Assembly (NCBI GenBank): GCA_017542145.1
Contig: JAFXXQ010000037.1
Span: forward strand, 124,001 to 188,000
Source of the DNA: Bacteroidaceae bacterium
GTDB lineage: Bacteria > Bacteroidota > Bacteroidia > Bacteroidales > Bacteroidaceae
DNA length: 64,000 nucleotides
Reading direction: 5' to 3'
The notes below the pieces were generated by a model. The model made no database searches. It saw nothing but the letters and a program-made list of their open reading frames with translations, and had not been told where the DNA came from. How positions within the stretch are numbered: the stretch's first letter is position 1; each line of letters begins with the position of its first letter. A program made the position numbers and the translations under genes. Of the stretch, positions 44,115-53,158 are shown piece after piece.

Positions 44115-46127
44115 TTAGAAAAGTTTCTTCACCTGGTCGTAGACGTTCTGGGCGGTGAAGCCGAGCTTCTCGTCGAGAACCTTGTAGGGGGCAGAGAAAC
44201 CGAAACTGGTGAGGCCCCAGACGTTGCCGTCAGCGCCGACAAGTCCTTCTAGGGTGACGGGAAGGCCGGCGGTAAGGCCGAACTTTTTCACGCCTGCGGG
44301 TAGAACGCTTTGCTGGTAGTCCTTCGGTTGGCAGCGGAAAAGGCCTTCAGAGGGAACGCTGACGATGCGTACCTTCAGACCGTCGGCACGGAGCAGAGGA
44401 GCGCCGCTGACGAGCGTGCTAACCTCGGAGCCACTAGCAAGGAGAATGACGTCGGGGTTGGCGTCGCTGCCCTCGACAATGTAGGCGCCTCGTGCTGCCT
44501 GATTATAGTCGTTGCCGGTGGGGAGATTTGTGATGTTTTGGCGGCTGAGCACAAGGGCTGTAGGCGTGGAGGTGTTCTCCATTGCCAGTCGCCAGCAAAC
44601 TGTGGTCTCCTCGGCATCAGCAGGACGGAGCACTAGCATGGAGGGATGTCCGCTGTGGTTGTGGAGCTTTTCCATAAGGCGGATTTGGGCTTCCTGCTCG
44701 ACGGGTTCGTGGGTGGGGCCGTCCTCGCCAACGCGGAAAGCATCGTGTGTCCAGATGAACTTGACGGGAAGTTCCATGAGTGCAGCCATACGGACGGCGG
44801 GTTTCATGTAATCGGAAAAGACGAAGAAAGTTCCACAGGCGGGGATGACACCGCCGTGAAGGGCCATACCGATGCAGCAGCAGGCCATGGTGAGCTCAGC
44901 CACGCCAGCCTGAAAGAAGGCGCCGCTGAAGTCGTCGCGTTTGAAGGCGTGGGTCTTCTTGAGGAATCCGTCGGTTTTGTCGGAGTTGCTGAGGTCAGCA
45001 CTAGCGCAGATCATGTTCTCCACCTGTTCGGCGAGGGTAGCAAGGACTGTGGCGCTGGCGCCGCGGGTAGCGGCATCGGCCTTCTGCTGGATGCCTGCCC
45101 AATCGACGGCGGGTACCTTGCCGGCAAACCACTCGGTCAGCTTGACGGCCTTGTCGGGATTGGCAGCTGCCCATGTGGCCTTCTCGGCCAGACGGGCGGC
45201 GCAGATTTTCTCCAGCTCGGCAGCACGGCGGGCATAGAGTTCCTTCACATCGTCGAAGACAACGAAGGGATTCTCAGGATTACCACCTAATGCACGGACG
45301 GTGTTGACATAGGCATCGCCGCCGAGGGGAGCGCCGTGGGTGGCGCAGTTGCGTTCGTAGCTGCTGCCGTCGGCCTTCAGGGCTCCCTTTCCCATAATGC
45401 ACTTGCCAATGATGAGTGTAGGTTTGCCTTCGGTGGCCTTGGCTTCGTTGAGGGCTGTACGAATCTGAGCAACGTCGTGGCCGTTGATGGTGATGACGTG
45501 CCAGCCCCAAGCCTCATACTTCTTGGCTACATCCTCGCTGGTAACCTCGTCGCAGGCGGTAGAGAGCTGGATGTCGTTACTGTCGTAGAACATGACGAGA
45601 TTGTCAAGGCCGAGATGCCCGGCGATGCGGCCTGCGCCTTGGCTGATCTCCTCCTCCACACCACCGTCGGAAATATAGGCATAAATGGTATGGTTCATCA
45701 CCTCCTTGCCTAGTCGGGCAGCTAAGAATTTCTCGGCGATGGCAGCGCCCACGGCGAAGGTGTGGCCTTGTCCGAGGGGACCGCTGGTGTTCTCGATGCC
45801 GCGGGCTACGTTCACCTCGGGATGGCCCGGGGTAGGTGATCCCCACTGGCGCAGCTGTGCCAGCTCGTCCATAGTGAACTTGCCGCTTAGTGCGAGAACG
45901 CTATAAAGCATGGGAGCCATGTGCCCGGGATCGAGGAAGAAACGGTCACGCCCCTCCCAAGTAGGGTTCTTGGGGTCGTAGACGAGGTATTCGCTAAAAA
46001 GCACGTTGATGAAATCGGCTCCGCCCATGGCACCGCCTGGGTGGCCTGATTTTGCCTTCTCTACCATCGATGCAGCCAAAATGCGGATGTTGTCGGCTGC
46101 GTGGTTCATTGTCTGAATGTTGTTCAT
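44115..46127 (-). CDS. tkt: Transketolase
   Basis: This full-length 670-residue transketolase moves two-carbon units between sugar phosphates in the pentose phosphate pathway, using thiamine diphosphate. Diagnostic regions are KSGHPGGAMGGADF, the GHTFAVGAAIAEKFL and YISDGGVEEEISQG diphosphate-binding stretch, the glutamate-bearing AGVAELTMACCCIGMALHGG, and THDAFRVGEDGPTHEPVEQ. It links xylulose-5-phosphate, made from arabinose by the neighbouring ara genes, to central metabolism. It starts 73 bases after adenine deaminase on the same strand and ends at a clear terminator. Confidence 0.97.
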   Translation of the reverse strand: MNNIQTMNHAADNIRILAASMVEKAKSGHPGGAMGGADFINVLFSEYLVYDPKNPTWEGRDRFFLDPGHMAPMLYSVLALSGKFTMDELAQLRQWGSPTPGHPEVNVARGIENTSGPLGQGHTFAVGAAIAEKFLAARLGKEVMNHTIYAYISDGGVEEEISQGAGRIAGHLGLDNLVMFYDSNDIQLSTACDEVTSEDVAKKYEAWGWHVITINGHDVAQIRTALNEAKATEGKPTLIIGKCIMGKGALKADGSSYERNCATHGAPLGGDAYVNTVRALGGNPENPFVVFDDVKELYARRAAELEKICAARLAEKATWAAANPDKAVKLTEWFAGKVPAVDWAGIQQKADAATRGASATVLATLAEQVENMICASADLSNSDKTDGFLKKTHAFKRDDFSGAFFQAGVAELTMACCCIGMALHGGVIPACGTFFVFSDYMKPAVRMAALMELPVKFIWTHDAFRVGEDGPTHEPVEQEAQIRLMEKLHNHSGHPSMLVLRPADAEETTVCWRLAMENTSTPTALVLSRQNITNLPTGNDYNQAARGAYIVEGSDANPDVILLASGSEVSTLVSGAPLLRADGLKVRIVSVPSEGLFRCQPKDYQQSVLPAGVKKFGLTAGLPVTLEGLVGADGNVWGLTSFGFSAPYKVLDEKLGFTAQNVYDQVKKLF

Positions 46128-46200
46128 TTTAGTTATTAGTTATGAAATTATAGGTTTATGGGATAATAAAGGTCTTAAGAGGTTATGTCACTTCAATCTT

Positions 46201-47877
46201 TTAGTCTGTCACAAAAGGTGATATGTGGCGGAAGAGAGCAGTGTCGAAAAGGCCTTTGTCTGTCATTTTCAGCTTGGGGATGACAGGGAGCGCCATGAAA
46301 GAGAGGGTCATGAAGGGAGCGTCAAAGACACAGCCGAGGGCTTTGGCATGTGCGGTCAGTCGGGCGTAGGCCGTGGCTGTGTCGGCAGCAGAGAGTGGAC
46401 TGATGAGTCCTGCAATAGGGAGTGGGAGAGCATCGCGCAGCTCGGTATCCTCGATGACAATGCCGCCACCAAGTTGGATGACGTGGTTGATGGCAGCGGC
46501 AATCGCCTCGTCGCTGGTACCAACGGCAACGATATTGTGACTATCGTGAGCAATGGTGGATGCCAATGCTCCACGTCGCAGCCCAAAGCCTTTAATGAAT
46601 CCAATGGCTGGTTGGGAAGGGGCGTAGCGGTTGAGGACAACTATTTTCAGTACGTCTCTTTCTACGTCAGAGATGACATTACACTCGACGATGTTTGCCT
46701 TCATAGTCTTCTGTCCTGTGAACAATGATCCGTTGAAAGCCGTGATAACATGGATGTTTCCAGAATCGGGGGCAATGTGGAGGTCTTTGGGGGCAATGGG
46801 CTCGGTATGGAAATTATTGGGCCATTCGTTTCTTGTCCATGACCGGTTGATAGGGAGTTGGGCATAGCGGTTGAATAGGTTGCCTTCGATGCAAGTGGAG
46901 AGTACGTTGAAGTCGGTGAGGTTATCTACAAGGATGAAATCAGCGGAGTCGCCCTGCTGAAGCAGGCCACAAGGGAGATGGTAGTGTAGAACAGGCGTGA
47001 CGCACGCAGCACGTAGCACGTTCCAGAGTGGAAAACCCTTGGCTATTGCACGACGAACGATGAGGTTGATGTGCCCTTTCATGAGGTCGTCGGGGTGCTT
47101 GTCGTCGGTACAGAACATCAGTTCATCGGCATAGCTGGCAAGCAGGGGAGAGAGCGCCTCGAAGTTTTGCGCAGCACTACCCTCGCGGATAAGCACTTTC
47201 ATGCCAACATCAATATGTGCCTGGGCTTCAGCCAGCGAGGAACATTCATGATCGGTAGATATGCCCTCGGCAGCATAGTGCCTGAGTTCCTCTCCTGAAA
47301 GGCCGGGGGCATGTCCATCGATAGGCTTTCCGGCTTTGCGTGCGGCCTCCAGCTTCTCCAATACCTCGTTGTCGCTAAAGAGCACACCTGGTATGTTCAT
47401 CATTTCACCGAGAAACCCGATGTCGTCGCGCTGCATGAGGGCGCAGATGTCATCTGCTCCAATGACTGCACCACTGGACTCCATATAGGTGCAGGGTACG
47501 CAAGAAGGCGCCCCGAAAAAGAAGTAGAAGGGAACTTGACGTCCATTTTGAATCATGAAGTCGATGCCTTCGATGCCAAGCACGTTGGCAATCTCGTGCG
47601 GGTCAGCAACGGCAGCTATAGTGCCATGCTGGACAGCTATATAGGCGAAGTTCTCTGGCAGCAGCATGCTGCTTTCGATGTGAACGTGGCTATCGATGAA
47701 GCCTGGCAGGATAAAAGGTAGGTCGTTAGATTGATGATTGAAGATGGAAGATAACTGATTATCTTCGGCAGGAAGGATGGAGGTGATTCGTCCGTCGTTG
47801 ATAATAAGTGTGCCGTCGTAAATCCTTTGTTTCAGGGGATCAACGATATGGCCTGTAATTTGGAAGGTATGATTCAT
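46201..47877 (-). CDS. ade: Adenine deaminase
   Basis: This 558-residue amidohydrolase converts adenine to hypoxanthine in purine salvage. It shows the metal-binding DSHVHIESSML motif, HGTIAAVADPHEIANVLG, PSCVP, DGHAPGLSG, TDHECSS and FCTDDKHPDDLM, and the C-terminal domain with IAHDSHNIVAVGTSDEA. The start at 47877 (MNHTFQITG) replaces a longer reading by four codons. A segment of about 12 residues before LPFILPGFIDSHVH (DNQLSSIFNHQSN) is encoded by 7-bp repeats and looks inserted. The GH97 gene ends 36 bases upstream. Confidence 0.95.
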   Translation of the reverse strand: MNHTFQITGHIVDPLKQRIYDGTLIINDGRITSILPAEDNQLSSIFNHQSNDLPFILPGFIDSHVHIESSMLLPENFAYIAVQHGTIAAVADPHEIANVLGIEGIDFMIQNGRQVPFYFFFGAPSCVPCTYMESSGAVIGADDICALMQRDDIGFLGEMMNIPGVLFSDNEVLEKLEAARKAGKPIDGHAPGLSGEELRHYAAEGISTDHECSSLAEAQAHIDVGMKVLIREGSAAQNFEALSPLLASYADELMFCTDDKHPDDLMKGHINLIVRRAIAKGFPLWNVLRAACVTPVLHYHLPCGLLQQGDSADFILVDNLTDFNVLSTCIEGNLFNRYAQLPINRSWTRNEWPNNFHTEPIAPKDLHIAPDSGNIHVITAFNGSLFTGQKTMKANIVECNVISDVERDVLKIVVLNRYAPSQPAIGFIKGFGLRRGALASTIAHDSHNIVAVGTSDEAIAAAINHVIQLGGGIVIEDTELRDALPLPIAGLISPLSAADTATAYARLTAHAKALGCVFDAPFMTLSFMALPVIPKLKMTDKGLFDTALFRHISPFVTD

Positions 47878-47910
47878 TGAAAAAAACAATCTTTATTCTT
47901 CAAACTCAAA

Positions 47911-47931
47911 TCTTCAATTATCAATTTTCAA
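47911..47931. repeat. 7-bp tandem tract at the end of the GH97 gene
   Basis: Heptamers TCTTCAA, TTATCAA and TTTTCAA follow one another across the GH97 stop codon. A related inverted heptamer tract (TCTTCCA, TCTTCAA, TCATCAA on the minus strand) lies at about 47735-47760 inside the adenine deaminase gene. Confidence 0.6.
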
Positions 47932-49989
47932 TACTGTTCCGCCGTTTTTGGGAATGGTGAGACGGACGATGCCCTTTTTGTTGGCCTTCACATTCGAGGC
48001 GGATAAGGAGAGATCCTTATCGTCGGCGAAGCATTCAGCCGTGTTGCCTTTTATATTTAAAAAGGAGAAATCAAAATCGAAAGTGAAAGGTGTTGCCTCG
48101 GCATTGATGGCAGCGACATACCAAGTAGTGCCATGGCGTCGTGCTAAAACCGCGTTCTTGCCTGGATAACCGCCGAGGTAGCGTGTCTCATCCCATGTGG
48201 TGGGTACTTCCTTCATGAAGCGGATAGCATCGGCTGGGGCGTCAGTAAGGTTGTTGGGTGTAAGGGCGAAATTCTGGATGGGATTTTGGAAGAGAACGGC
48301 TGTGGCCAGCTGGAAGCCGTCGCCCGTGACTCGGGTGGTGCCGTGGGTATTGTCGCGGTTATAGTGCTTGTTGAGGGCGCTGCCGCCAAACTCCATACAG
48401 CCTACCGTGTTGCGGATGAAGGGATGCAGGCACGCGTTGAAGGCCTCCATGTCGTCGGCATGCTGACTGAACTTCAGGTTCTCGCTGGCGAGGACTGCTT
48501 CGCTACCAACGTAGTTGGGGTACATGCGCTCCCAGCCGCGGGGCAGGGTGCAGCCGTGGAAGATGCACATGATGCCATACTCGTTGGCATCGCTGAGCAC
48601 CTGTTCGTAGAGGCGCATGGTCTCCTGCTTGTCGCCGCCCCAGAAATCGACCTTGATGCCCTTGACGCCTTGGCTCTGCATCCACTTCATAGCGCGCTTG
48701 CGGGCAATGGGGTCGCTCATGCAGTCGACGGGACTCTGTGTGGTGTCGTTCCACGAACCGCTGGAGTTATACCATAGGAACACCTCAACGCCCTTGCTGC
48801 GGGCATAGCGGATGAGCTGCTCCATCTTCTCCTGCCCGAGGTTGTTGTCCCACCAGGCGTCGATGAGCGTGTATTCCCAGCCTAAGTCCGAGGCGAGGTC
48901 GATGAATGCCTTGAGGTCTTTTTCGTTGATGCTGGCGTCGTCCCAAACCATCCAGCTCCATGTGCTACGTCCAAAGCGGTAGGGGATTGAGGGCTCGTAG
49001 AGCGGGCGCACGACGTCAAAGGCAATGGTGGTTTCGGTAATGGCATCCAATCCTCCAATGGTGAGGGTGCGCCAGGGAGTGTGGCAGGGGAGGGTGACTT
49101 GAGCGCCTGTGCTGCCGAAGCCGTTGTTCTCTTCCATCATGGGATAGGCTATGGTGTAGCGTCCTTCGGATGTTGGCTCATCCAGACGGCTGCCACAGAA
49201 ATGGCTGTCAACGCCTGTTTCAGAAACAAGCACCCAGATATTTTCCTCGACAGGAGCAGCCTTCTTGCCTTTCTTGCCCGCCTGTTGACTTGTGGTCTTG
49301 TTGACCTTAAAAAGGCAGGGGAACGTGTAGCCGTGTCCGTAGCCCGAAGCGGCTCCCAGCGGAGCATCAGCCTTGTATTCTTCCTCATAGGAAGGCTTTG
49401 AGCGCTTCCAGCCAATCATGGCATGGCTCTGGGGGGTGAGGAAGGTTGTTGTGTTTTCGGGGAAGGTGAAGGATGTGGCTTCGCTTTGTACAACAGCACA
49501 GCGGCGGTCTGGATCTTCGGGAATGATGTAACGGAAAGCGATATTGTTGTTGCTGACCTGGAACTCGATGGTGAAAGCACCACTATTGCGTCTGGGGCCG
49601 CCTGGACGCCTGTTTCCTGTAGCCGGAGCGGGGGTATTTGTGCTGACGAATGTGGCCAGCAGCTGGTTGGCTTCGTAGTGAACGGAGGATATCTTGCAGC
49701 GGTTGAGGGTGTAGTCGTCGGTGACGGTACCCGTCTTGGTTTCCGTCAGCTTCATGTCCGTATAGAGGAAATGGAGGTCTGTGCGGATGCCGAGTGGGGA
49801 GGGGGTGATGACGGTCTGCCCTTCGTATGTGACGGTGTAGGTGGGCTGTGCGTCGGTATCGGAGAGGACGACAACCAACTTTCCGTCGGGAGAGGTGACA
49901 GAGGCTTCTTCAGCCATGATGCCCGTTGCCGTGAACGGAAGAAGGGCGAGGAAAAGGGCGGAACCCCGAAAACGCAGAGAGTGTTTCAT
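47914..49989 (-). CDS. GH97 retaining-type glycosidase
   Basis: This 691-residue secreted GH97 enzyme has a signal ending ATGIMA, an N-terminal beta-supersandwich, and a TIM barrel with FGRSTWSWMVWDD, YTLIDAWWD and GIKVDFWGGDKQ. The aspartate D448 in KVDF is the nucleophile position of retaining GH97 enzymes, and the site of the catalytic base of inverting SusB-like enzymes is changed (FHGCTLPRG in place of NAHEATRP). I therefore infer an alpha-galactosidase or related retaining activity rather than alpha-glucosidase. A lysine-rich loop (KVNKTTSQQAGKKGKK, about 228-243) is encoded by an 8-bp repeat tract. The start at 49989 gives the signal peptide, and araB lies 85 bases upstream. Confidence 0.93.
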   Translation of the reverse strand: MKHSLRFRGSALFLALLPFTATGIMAEEASVTSPDGKLVVVLSDTDAQPTYTVTYEGQTVITPSPLGIRTDLHFLYTDMKLTETKTGTVTDDYTLNRCKISSVHYEANQLLATFVSTNTPAPATGNRRPGGPRRNSGAFTIEFQVSNNNIAFRYIIPEDPDRRCAVVQSEATSFTFPENTTTFLTPQSHAMIGWKRSKPSYEEEYKADAPLGAASGYGHGYTFPCLFKVNKTTSQQAGKKGKKAAPVEENIWVLVSETGVDSHFCGSRLDEPTSEGRYTIAYPMMEENNGFGSTGAQVTLPCHTPWRTLTIGGLDAITETTIAFDVVRPLYEPSIPYRFGRSTWSWMVWDDASINEKDLKAFIDLASDLGWEYTLIDAWWDNNLGQEKMEQLIRYARSKGVEVFLWYNSSGSWNDTTQSPVDCMSDPIARKRAMKWMQSQGVKGIKVDFWGGDKQETMRLYEQVLSDANEYGIMCIFHGCTLPRGWERMYPNYVGSEAVLASENLKFSQHADDMEAFNACLHPFIRNTVGCMEFGGSALNKHYNRDNTHGTTRVTGDGFQLATAVLFQNPIQNFALTPNNLTDAPADAIRFMKEVPTTWDETRYLGGYPGKNAVLARRHGTTWYVAAINAEATPFTFDFDFSFLNIKGNTAECFADDKDLSLSASNVKANKKGIVRLTIPKNGGTVLKIDN
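49285..49308. repeat. 8-bp tract inside the GH97 gene
   Basis: Octamers TTGACTTG, TGGTCTTG and TTGACCTT are in exact tandem. On the coding strand they read AAGGTCAA, CAAGACCA, CAAGTCAA and encode part of a low-complexity loop. Confidence 0.8.
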
Positions 49990-50074
49990 AATGACAAGAG
50001 TAATAAAATGGGTACTGTTTTTGAAAATGGGTGAGGAAAGAGGGTAGTCAGCCCTCTTTCCCCTGAATGACGGA

Positions 50075-51667
50075 TTAGTTTTTGCAGCTGACGGCAGCTT
50101 TCTCGACGGGCAAGCAGGCTTTGTAGGCTTCGATGTAGGCGTTGAAACCAGCCACATCCTCGGGTGTGGGAGCAATCTCAACGCCCGTATTTCCGGCGAA
50201 GACCACTTCGTCGAGCCAGTCGGGCAGGGAGAGCTTCTTATCATTTCGTACGAGGTATGAGCCCAGCAGGGCGATGCCCCATGCGCCGCCCTCGCCGGCT
50301 GTCTCCATGACGGAGATGGGGGAGATGAGGGCAGCAGCCAGAATACGTTGTCCGACACCTTTTACTTTGAAGAGCCCGCCGTGGCCTGTGATGCGGTCCA
50401 CCTTGACCTTCTCTTCCTTGAGCAGGATGTCGTTGCCGATCTTCAGCACGCCGACGGTAGCATAGAGCTGCGAACGCATGAAATTCGCCAAGTTAAACTT
50501 GTCACCTGCTGCACGTAGCACCAGGGGACGTCCGTCGGCAAAGCCGGTGACGGGTTCGCCAGAGATGTAGTTGTACGTAAGCACGCCTCCGCAGTCGGCA
50601 TCGCCTTCAAGCGCAACGTTGAAGAGCTTGGAAAAGACATCGCCCATGTTCACGGGTACACCCAGCAGCTCCTGATACTCCCTGAAGAGGTTCACCCAGG
50701 CGTTGAGGTCGGAGGTGCAGTTGTTGCAATGTACCATAGCGACTAGGCTGCCGTCAGGCGTCGTCACCATGTCAATGACTTCGTGGGGCTTGGCAAGCTC
50801 TTTTTCCAGGACAATCATGGAGAAAGACGAGGTGCCAGCGGAGACATTTCCCGTGCGGGGACGGACGGCGTTGGTGGCAACCATGCCTGTGCCGGCATCG
50901 CCTTCGGGAGGACAGAGAGGTATGCCGGCACGCAGATGGCCGGAGACATCCAGCTTGGCAGCTCCCATGATGGTAAGGACACCCGCCTGTTCGCCAGCAT
51001 CGAGCGATTTGGGCAGAATGTCGAGCAGCTTCCAGCTGAACTTCTTGTTGGCTATCAGTTTGTCAAATTTCTGCACCATGGTAGCGTCGTAGGTTTTGGT
51101 CTTGGGGTCAACGGGAATCATTCCCGAGGCGTCGCCTACGCCCAGCACACGCTGCCCGGTGAGCTGCCAATGGACATAGCCGGCAAGCGTGGTGAGATAG
51201 TCGATGTCCTTCACATGCTCCTCGCCGTTGAGGATGGCCTGATAGAGGTGCGAGATGCTCCAGCGGAGGGGAATGTTATAGACAAAGAGTTTGGAGAGCT
51301 CGGCAGCTGCCTTGCCCGTATTGGTGTTGCGCCAGGTGCGGAAGGGCACGAGGATTTCCTCCTTTTTATTAAAGGCCATGTAGCCATGCATCATGGCGCT
51401 GATGCCGATGGCGGCAAGCGTCTCAATCTCGGTATTGTAGAGCTTCTTAACGTTGGCGCGGAGGTCGGCATAGCAGTCTTGTAAGCCCTCCCAGATGGCG
51501 TCGATGCTGTAGGTCCAAAGGCCATCGACGAGCTGGTTCTCCCACTCGTGCGCTCCCTGGGCAATAGGGTTGTTGTCCCCGTCGATGAGGACGGCTTTGA
51601 TGCGTGTGGAACCGAACTCGATTCCAAGAACGGCCTTTCCAGCCTCAATGGTTTGTTTTGCAGTCAT
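50075..51667 (-). CDS. araB: FGGY-family L-ribulokinase
   Basis: This 530-residue sugar kinase has the FGGY fold: VLGIEFGSTRIKAVLID (phosphate-binding strand), AIGISAMMHGYMAF, VGDASGMIPVD, and a C-terminal ATP site with ITGHGGLFKVKGVGQR and ETAGEGGAWGIALLGS. It resembles the Bacteroides ribulokinase used in arabinose breakdown and would phosphorylate L-ribulose to L-ribulose-5-phosphate. The sister genes araA and araD are on the same strand but in a separate transcription unit upstream, with an unrelated plus-strand gene between. A full-match promoter precedes it. A xylulokinase role is possible but less likely given araA and araD. Confidence 0.88.
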   Translation of the reverse strand: MTAKQTIEAGKAVLGIEFGSTRIKAVLIDGDNNPIAQGAHEWENQLVDGLWTYSIDAIWEGLQDCYADLRANVKKLYNTEIETLAAIGISAMMHGYMAFNKKEEILVPFRTWRNTNTGKAAAELSKLFVYNIPLRWSISHLYQAILNGEEHVKDIDYLTTLAGYVHWQLTGQRVLGVGDASGMIPVDPKTKTYDATMVQKFDKLIANKKFSWKLLDILPKSLDAGEQAGVLTIMGAAKLDVSGHLRAGIPLCPPEGDAGTGMVATNAVRPRTGNVSAGTSSFSMIVLEKELAKPHEVIDMVTTPDGSLVAMVHCNNCTSDLNAWVNLFREYQELLGVPVNMGDVFSKLFNVALEGDADCGGVLTYNYISGEPVTGFADGRPLVLRAAGDKFNLANFMRSQLYATVGVLKIGNDILLKEEKVKVDRITGHGGLFKVKGVGQRILAAALISPISVMETAGEGGAWGIALLGSYLVRNDKKLSLPDWLDEVVFAGNTGVEIAPTPEDVAGFNAYIEAYKACLPVEKAAVSCKN

Positions 51668-51728
51668 AGCTTGTGATTTATGGGATTATTAATGGTGAAT
51701 TTTTCTTTGGTTGAGTGATTTTTGACGG

Positions 51729-51760
51729 CAAAAGTACCTTTTTTTTTACAAACATCCAAA
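51729..51760 (-). promoter_or_regulatory. Promoter of the araB-GH97-ade unit
   Basis: On the minus strand TTTG (complement of 51757-51760), a 20-base gap, and TACTTTTG (complement of 51729-51736) match the Bacteroidota promoter exactly, about 62 bases before the araB start. Confidence 0.72.
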
Positions 51761-51827
51761 CATTTCTTAACTTTGTTCGCTTATAAATTGTAAGTTGTTT
51801 TGCTATTAGAATCAACTTCTATTTTCG

Positions 51828-51953
51828 CAGAAGCTTTATCTGTGCCGTCAGATGCTTGGGCTGTGACGCCAGCCCCTTGGTCTGAGCACGCAACATAGTG
51901 CGCTACGGACACAACGTAGTGCGTTAGCAGATGGACGAATCGCGTTACGGACA
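51828..51953. repeat. Array of six 21-bp repeats upstream of araB
   Basis: Units start at 51828, 51849, 51870, 51891, 51912 and 51933, exactly 21 bp apart. The first three share CAG, CTT and CTG positions (CAGAAGCTT, CAGATGCTT, CAGCCCCTT). The last three share the GCGyTA core at 51900, 51921 and 51942. The array ends 68 bases from the -33 box of araB. Confidence 0.88.
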
Positions 51954-52156
51954 TAGGGCTTTAAAAACTGAAAGCAAGCATTGAAGAAATTCTTCTGCCA
52001 AATGACGGGTCAAAAAGATAACCGCCCTGCAAACAGTACTTTCTTATAGGAATCGATGATTCGCAACCCGTCACGGAGTCAGGATTCCGAGCCCGACGGC
52101 AATCACTATTTCTCGAAAAAAAACATTAAGATAATGAAATGTAAAAAACTTTTATC

Positions 52157-52164
52157 TATCTTTG
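52157..52164 (+). promoter_or_regulatory. Predicted -7 box of the 52219 gene
   Basis: TATCTTTG matches TAnnTTTG, 55 bases before the start codon. No clear -33 box is present. Confidence 0.55.
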
Positions 52165-52218
52165 CAGAACCTTTAGTTACAAGGCGAACATTATATGAAC
52201 CCCTAAATACCTGACGTT

Positions 52219-53043
52219 ATGTATAAAACAACCGAAATCCTGATGGCGGCGGTCCTGATTTCCCTGCCGATTGTGGTGAATGCGCAAACTGAGAACCCGC
52301 GCGGCATTTACAAGATGACTACGCTTACGGGCAGGCTGGGCGAAATAAACGCACCCTTCGAACAGTACAAGGTCTGTACCGATAGCATTACTCTTATGGT
52401 CTCCGAGCATATGAACGGCTTCAATATTACCTGCAACGATAGACAGGTCCTAAACTACACGGGCGAACAGCCTAAAAAAGAGGATGACAAGAGCACGCTT
52501 ATCTATGACAGCAACGCCGAGCAGTTCAAACTGAAATGGTGGAGCACTTACACAAACCACCTTTATTTTCCCAAAGACGACTGGTGCATAGAGAAATATG
52601 AATCGGGGAAATACTCGGACCGCAGCAAAATCCTTTTTGATGCGCTGACCGGTATGGCAGAGACGGACGCGAAGAATCCCCTGAATGGTACATGGCGCTT
52701 CATAGGCTATGTGGACGAGCTGCGCGACGTCAAGAAAGAGTTGCCTAAACTGCACGAAAAGTATCCGTCGAGTGCTTACTACAATACTTTCATGGTCTTC
52801 ACACCCAGACATCTGACGTCCGTCTTCAATATCGGAGGGGGTGTTGATAAGGTGGAATACGAAGGAAAGAAGGCGTACAAGGCTGGCGACAAGGTGTATC
52901 AGGTGAAATGGCTGTCGAGGAACCGCATAGCAATCGAATATCGCCAGGATTACCGCATCGACTGGATGATACTGGAGCGTGTGACAGACGGAACGACTCC
53001 GTTGAGCCATATCGCCAGCTACTATCTTACCGCAGGTAAATAG
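52219..53043 (+). CDS. Secreted protein of unknown function with two lipocalin-like halves
   Basis: This is a 274-residue protein with a cleavable signal (MYKTTEILMAAVLISLPIVV then NAQ). I do not recognise a family. It appears to hold two beta-rich halves that begin in a similar way: NPRGIYKMTTLTGRLGEI at about 26 and NPLNGTWRFIGYVDELRDVK at about 155, each followed by a stretch resembling lipocalin-type ligand-binding folds. There are few cysteines and no catalytic motif. It lies alone between araB (divergent) and araA (convergent) and shares a two-way terminator with araA. Confidence 0.8.
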   Translation: MYKTTEILMAAVLISLPIVVNAQTENPRGIYKMTTLTGRLGEINAPFEQYKVCTDSITLMVSEHMNGFNITCNDRQVLNYTGEQPKKEDDKSTLIYDSNAEQFKLKWWSTYTNHLYFPKDDWCIEKYESGKYSDRSKILFDALTGMAETDAKNPLNGTWRFIGYVDELRDVKKELPKLHEKYPSSAYYNTFMVFTPRHLTSVFNIGGGVDKVEYEGKKAYKAGDKVYQVKWLSRNRIAIEYRQDYRIDWMILERVTDGTTPLSHIASYYLTAGK

Positions 53044-53081
53044 AGGGCTGCAGCTTCATTTGCAATTCATAATAACGACAA

Positions 53082-53117
53082 AAGAAAAGGAGCATCTGAT
53101 GGGATGCTCCTTTTCTT
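53082..53117. terminator. Bidirectional rho-independent terminator
   Basis: A perfect 15-bp stem (AAGAAAAGGAGCATC / GATGCTCCTTTTCTT) with a 6-base loop has A-rich 5' and T-rich 3' arms. It lies between the convergent 52219 gene and araA and can stop transcription from both sides. Confidence 0.9.
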
Positions 53118-53158
53118 ACGTTGGCTCATGCGAGCATGGCCAATTCCTTCGTAGCGTG

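Larger units (their letters stand above)
51668..52218. other. Divergent intergenic region upstream of araB
   Basis: This 551-base gap contains the araB promoter, the six-unit 21-bp array just upstream of it, about 200 bases with no recognised feature, and a -7 box for the plus-strand gene at 52219. Confidence 0.65.
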
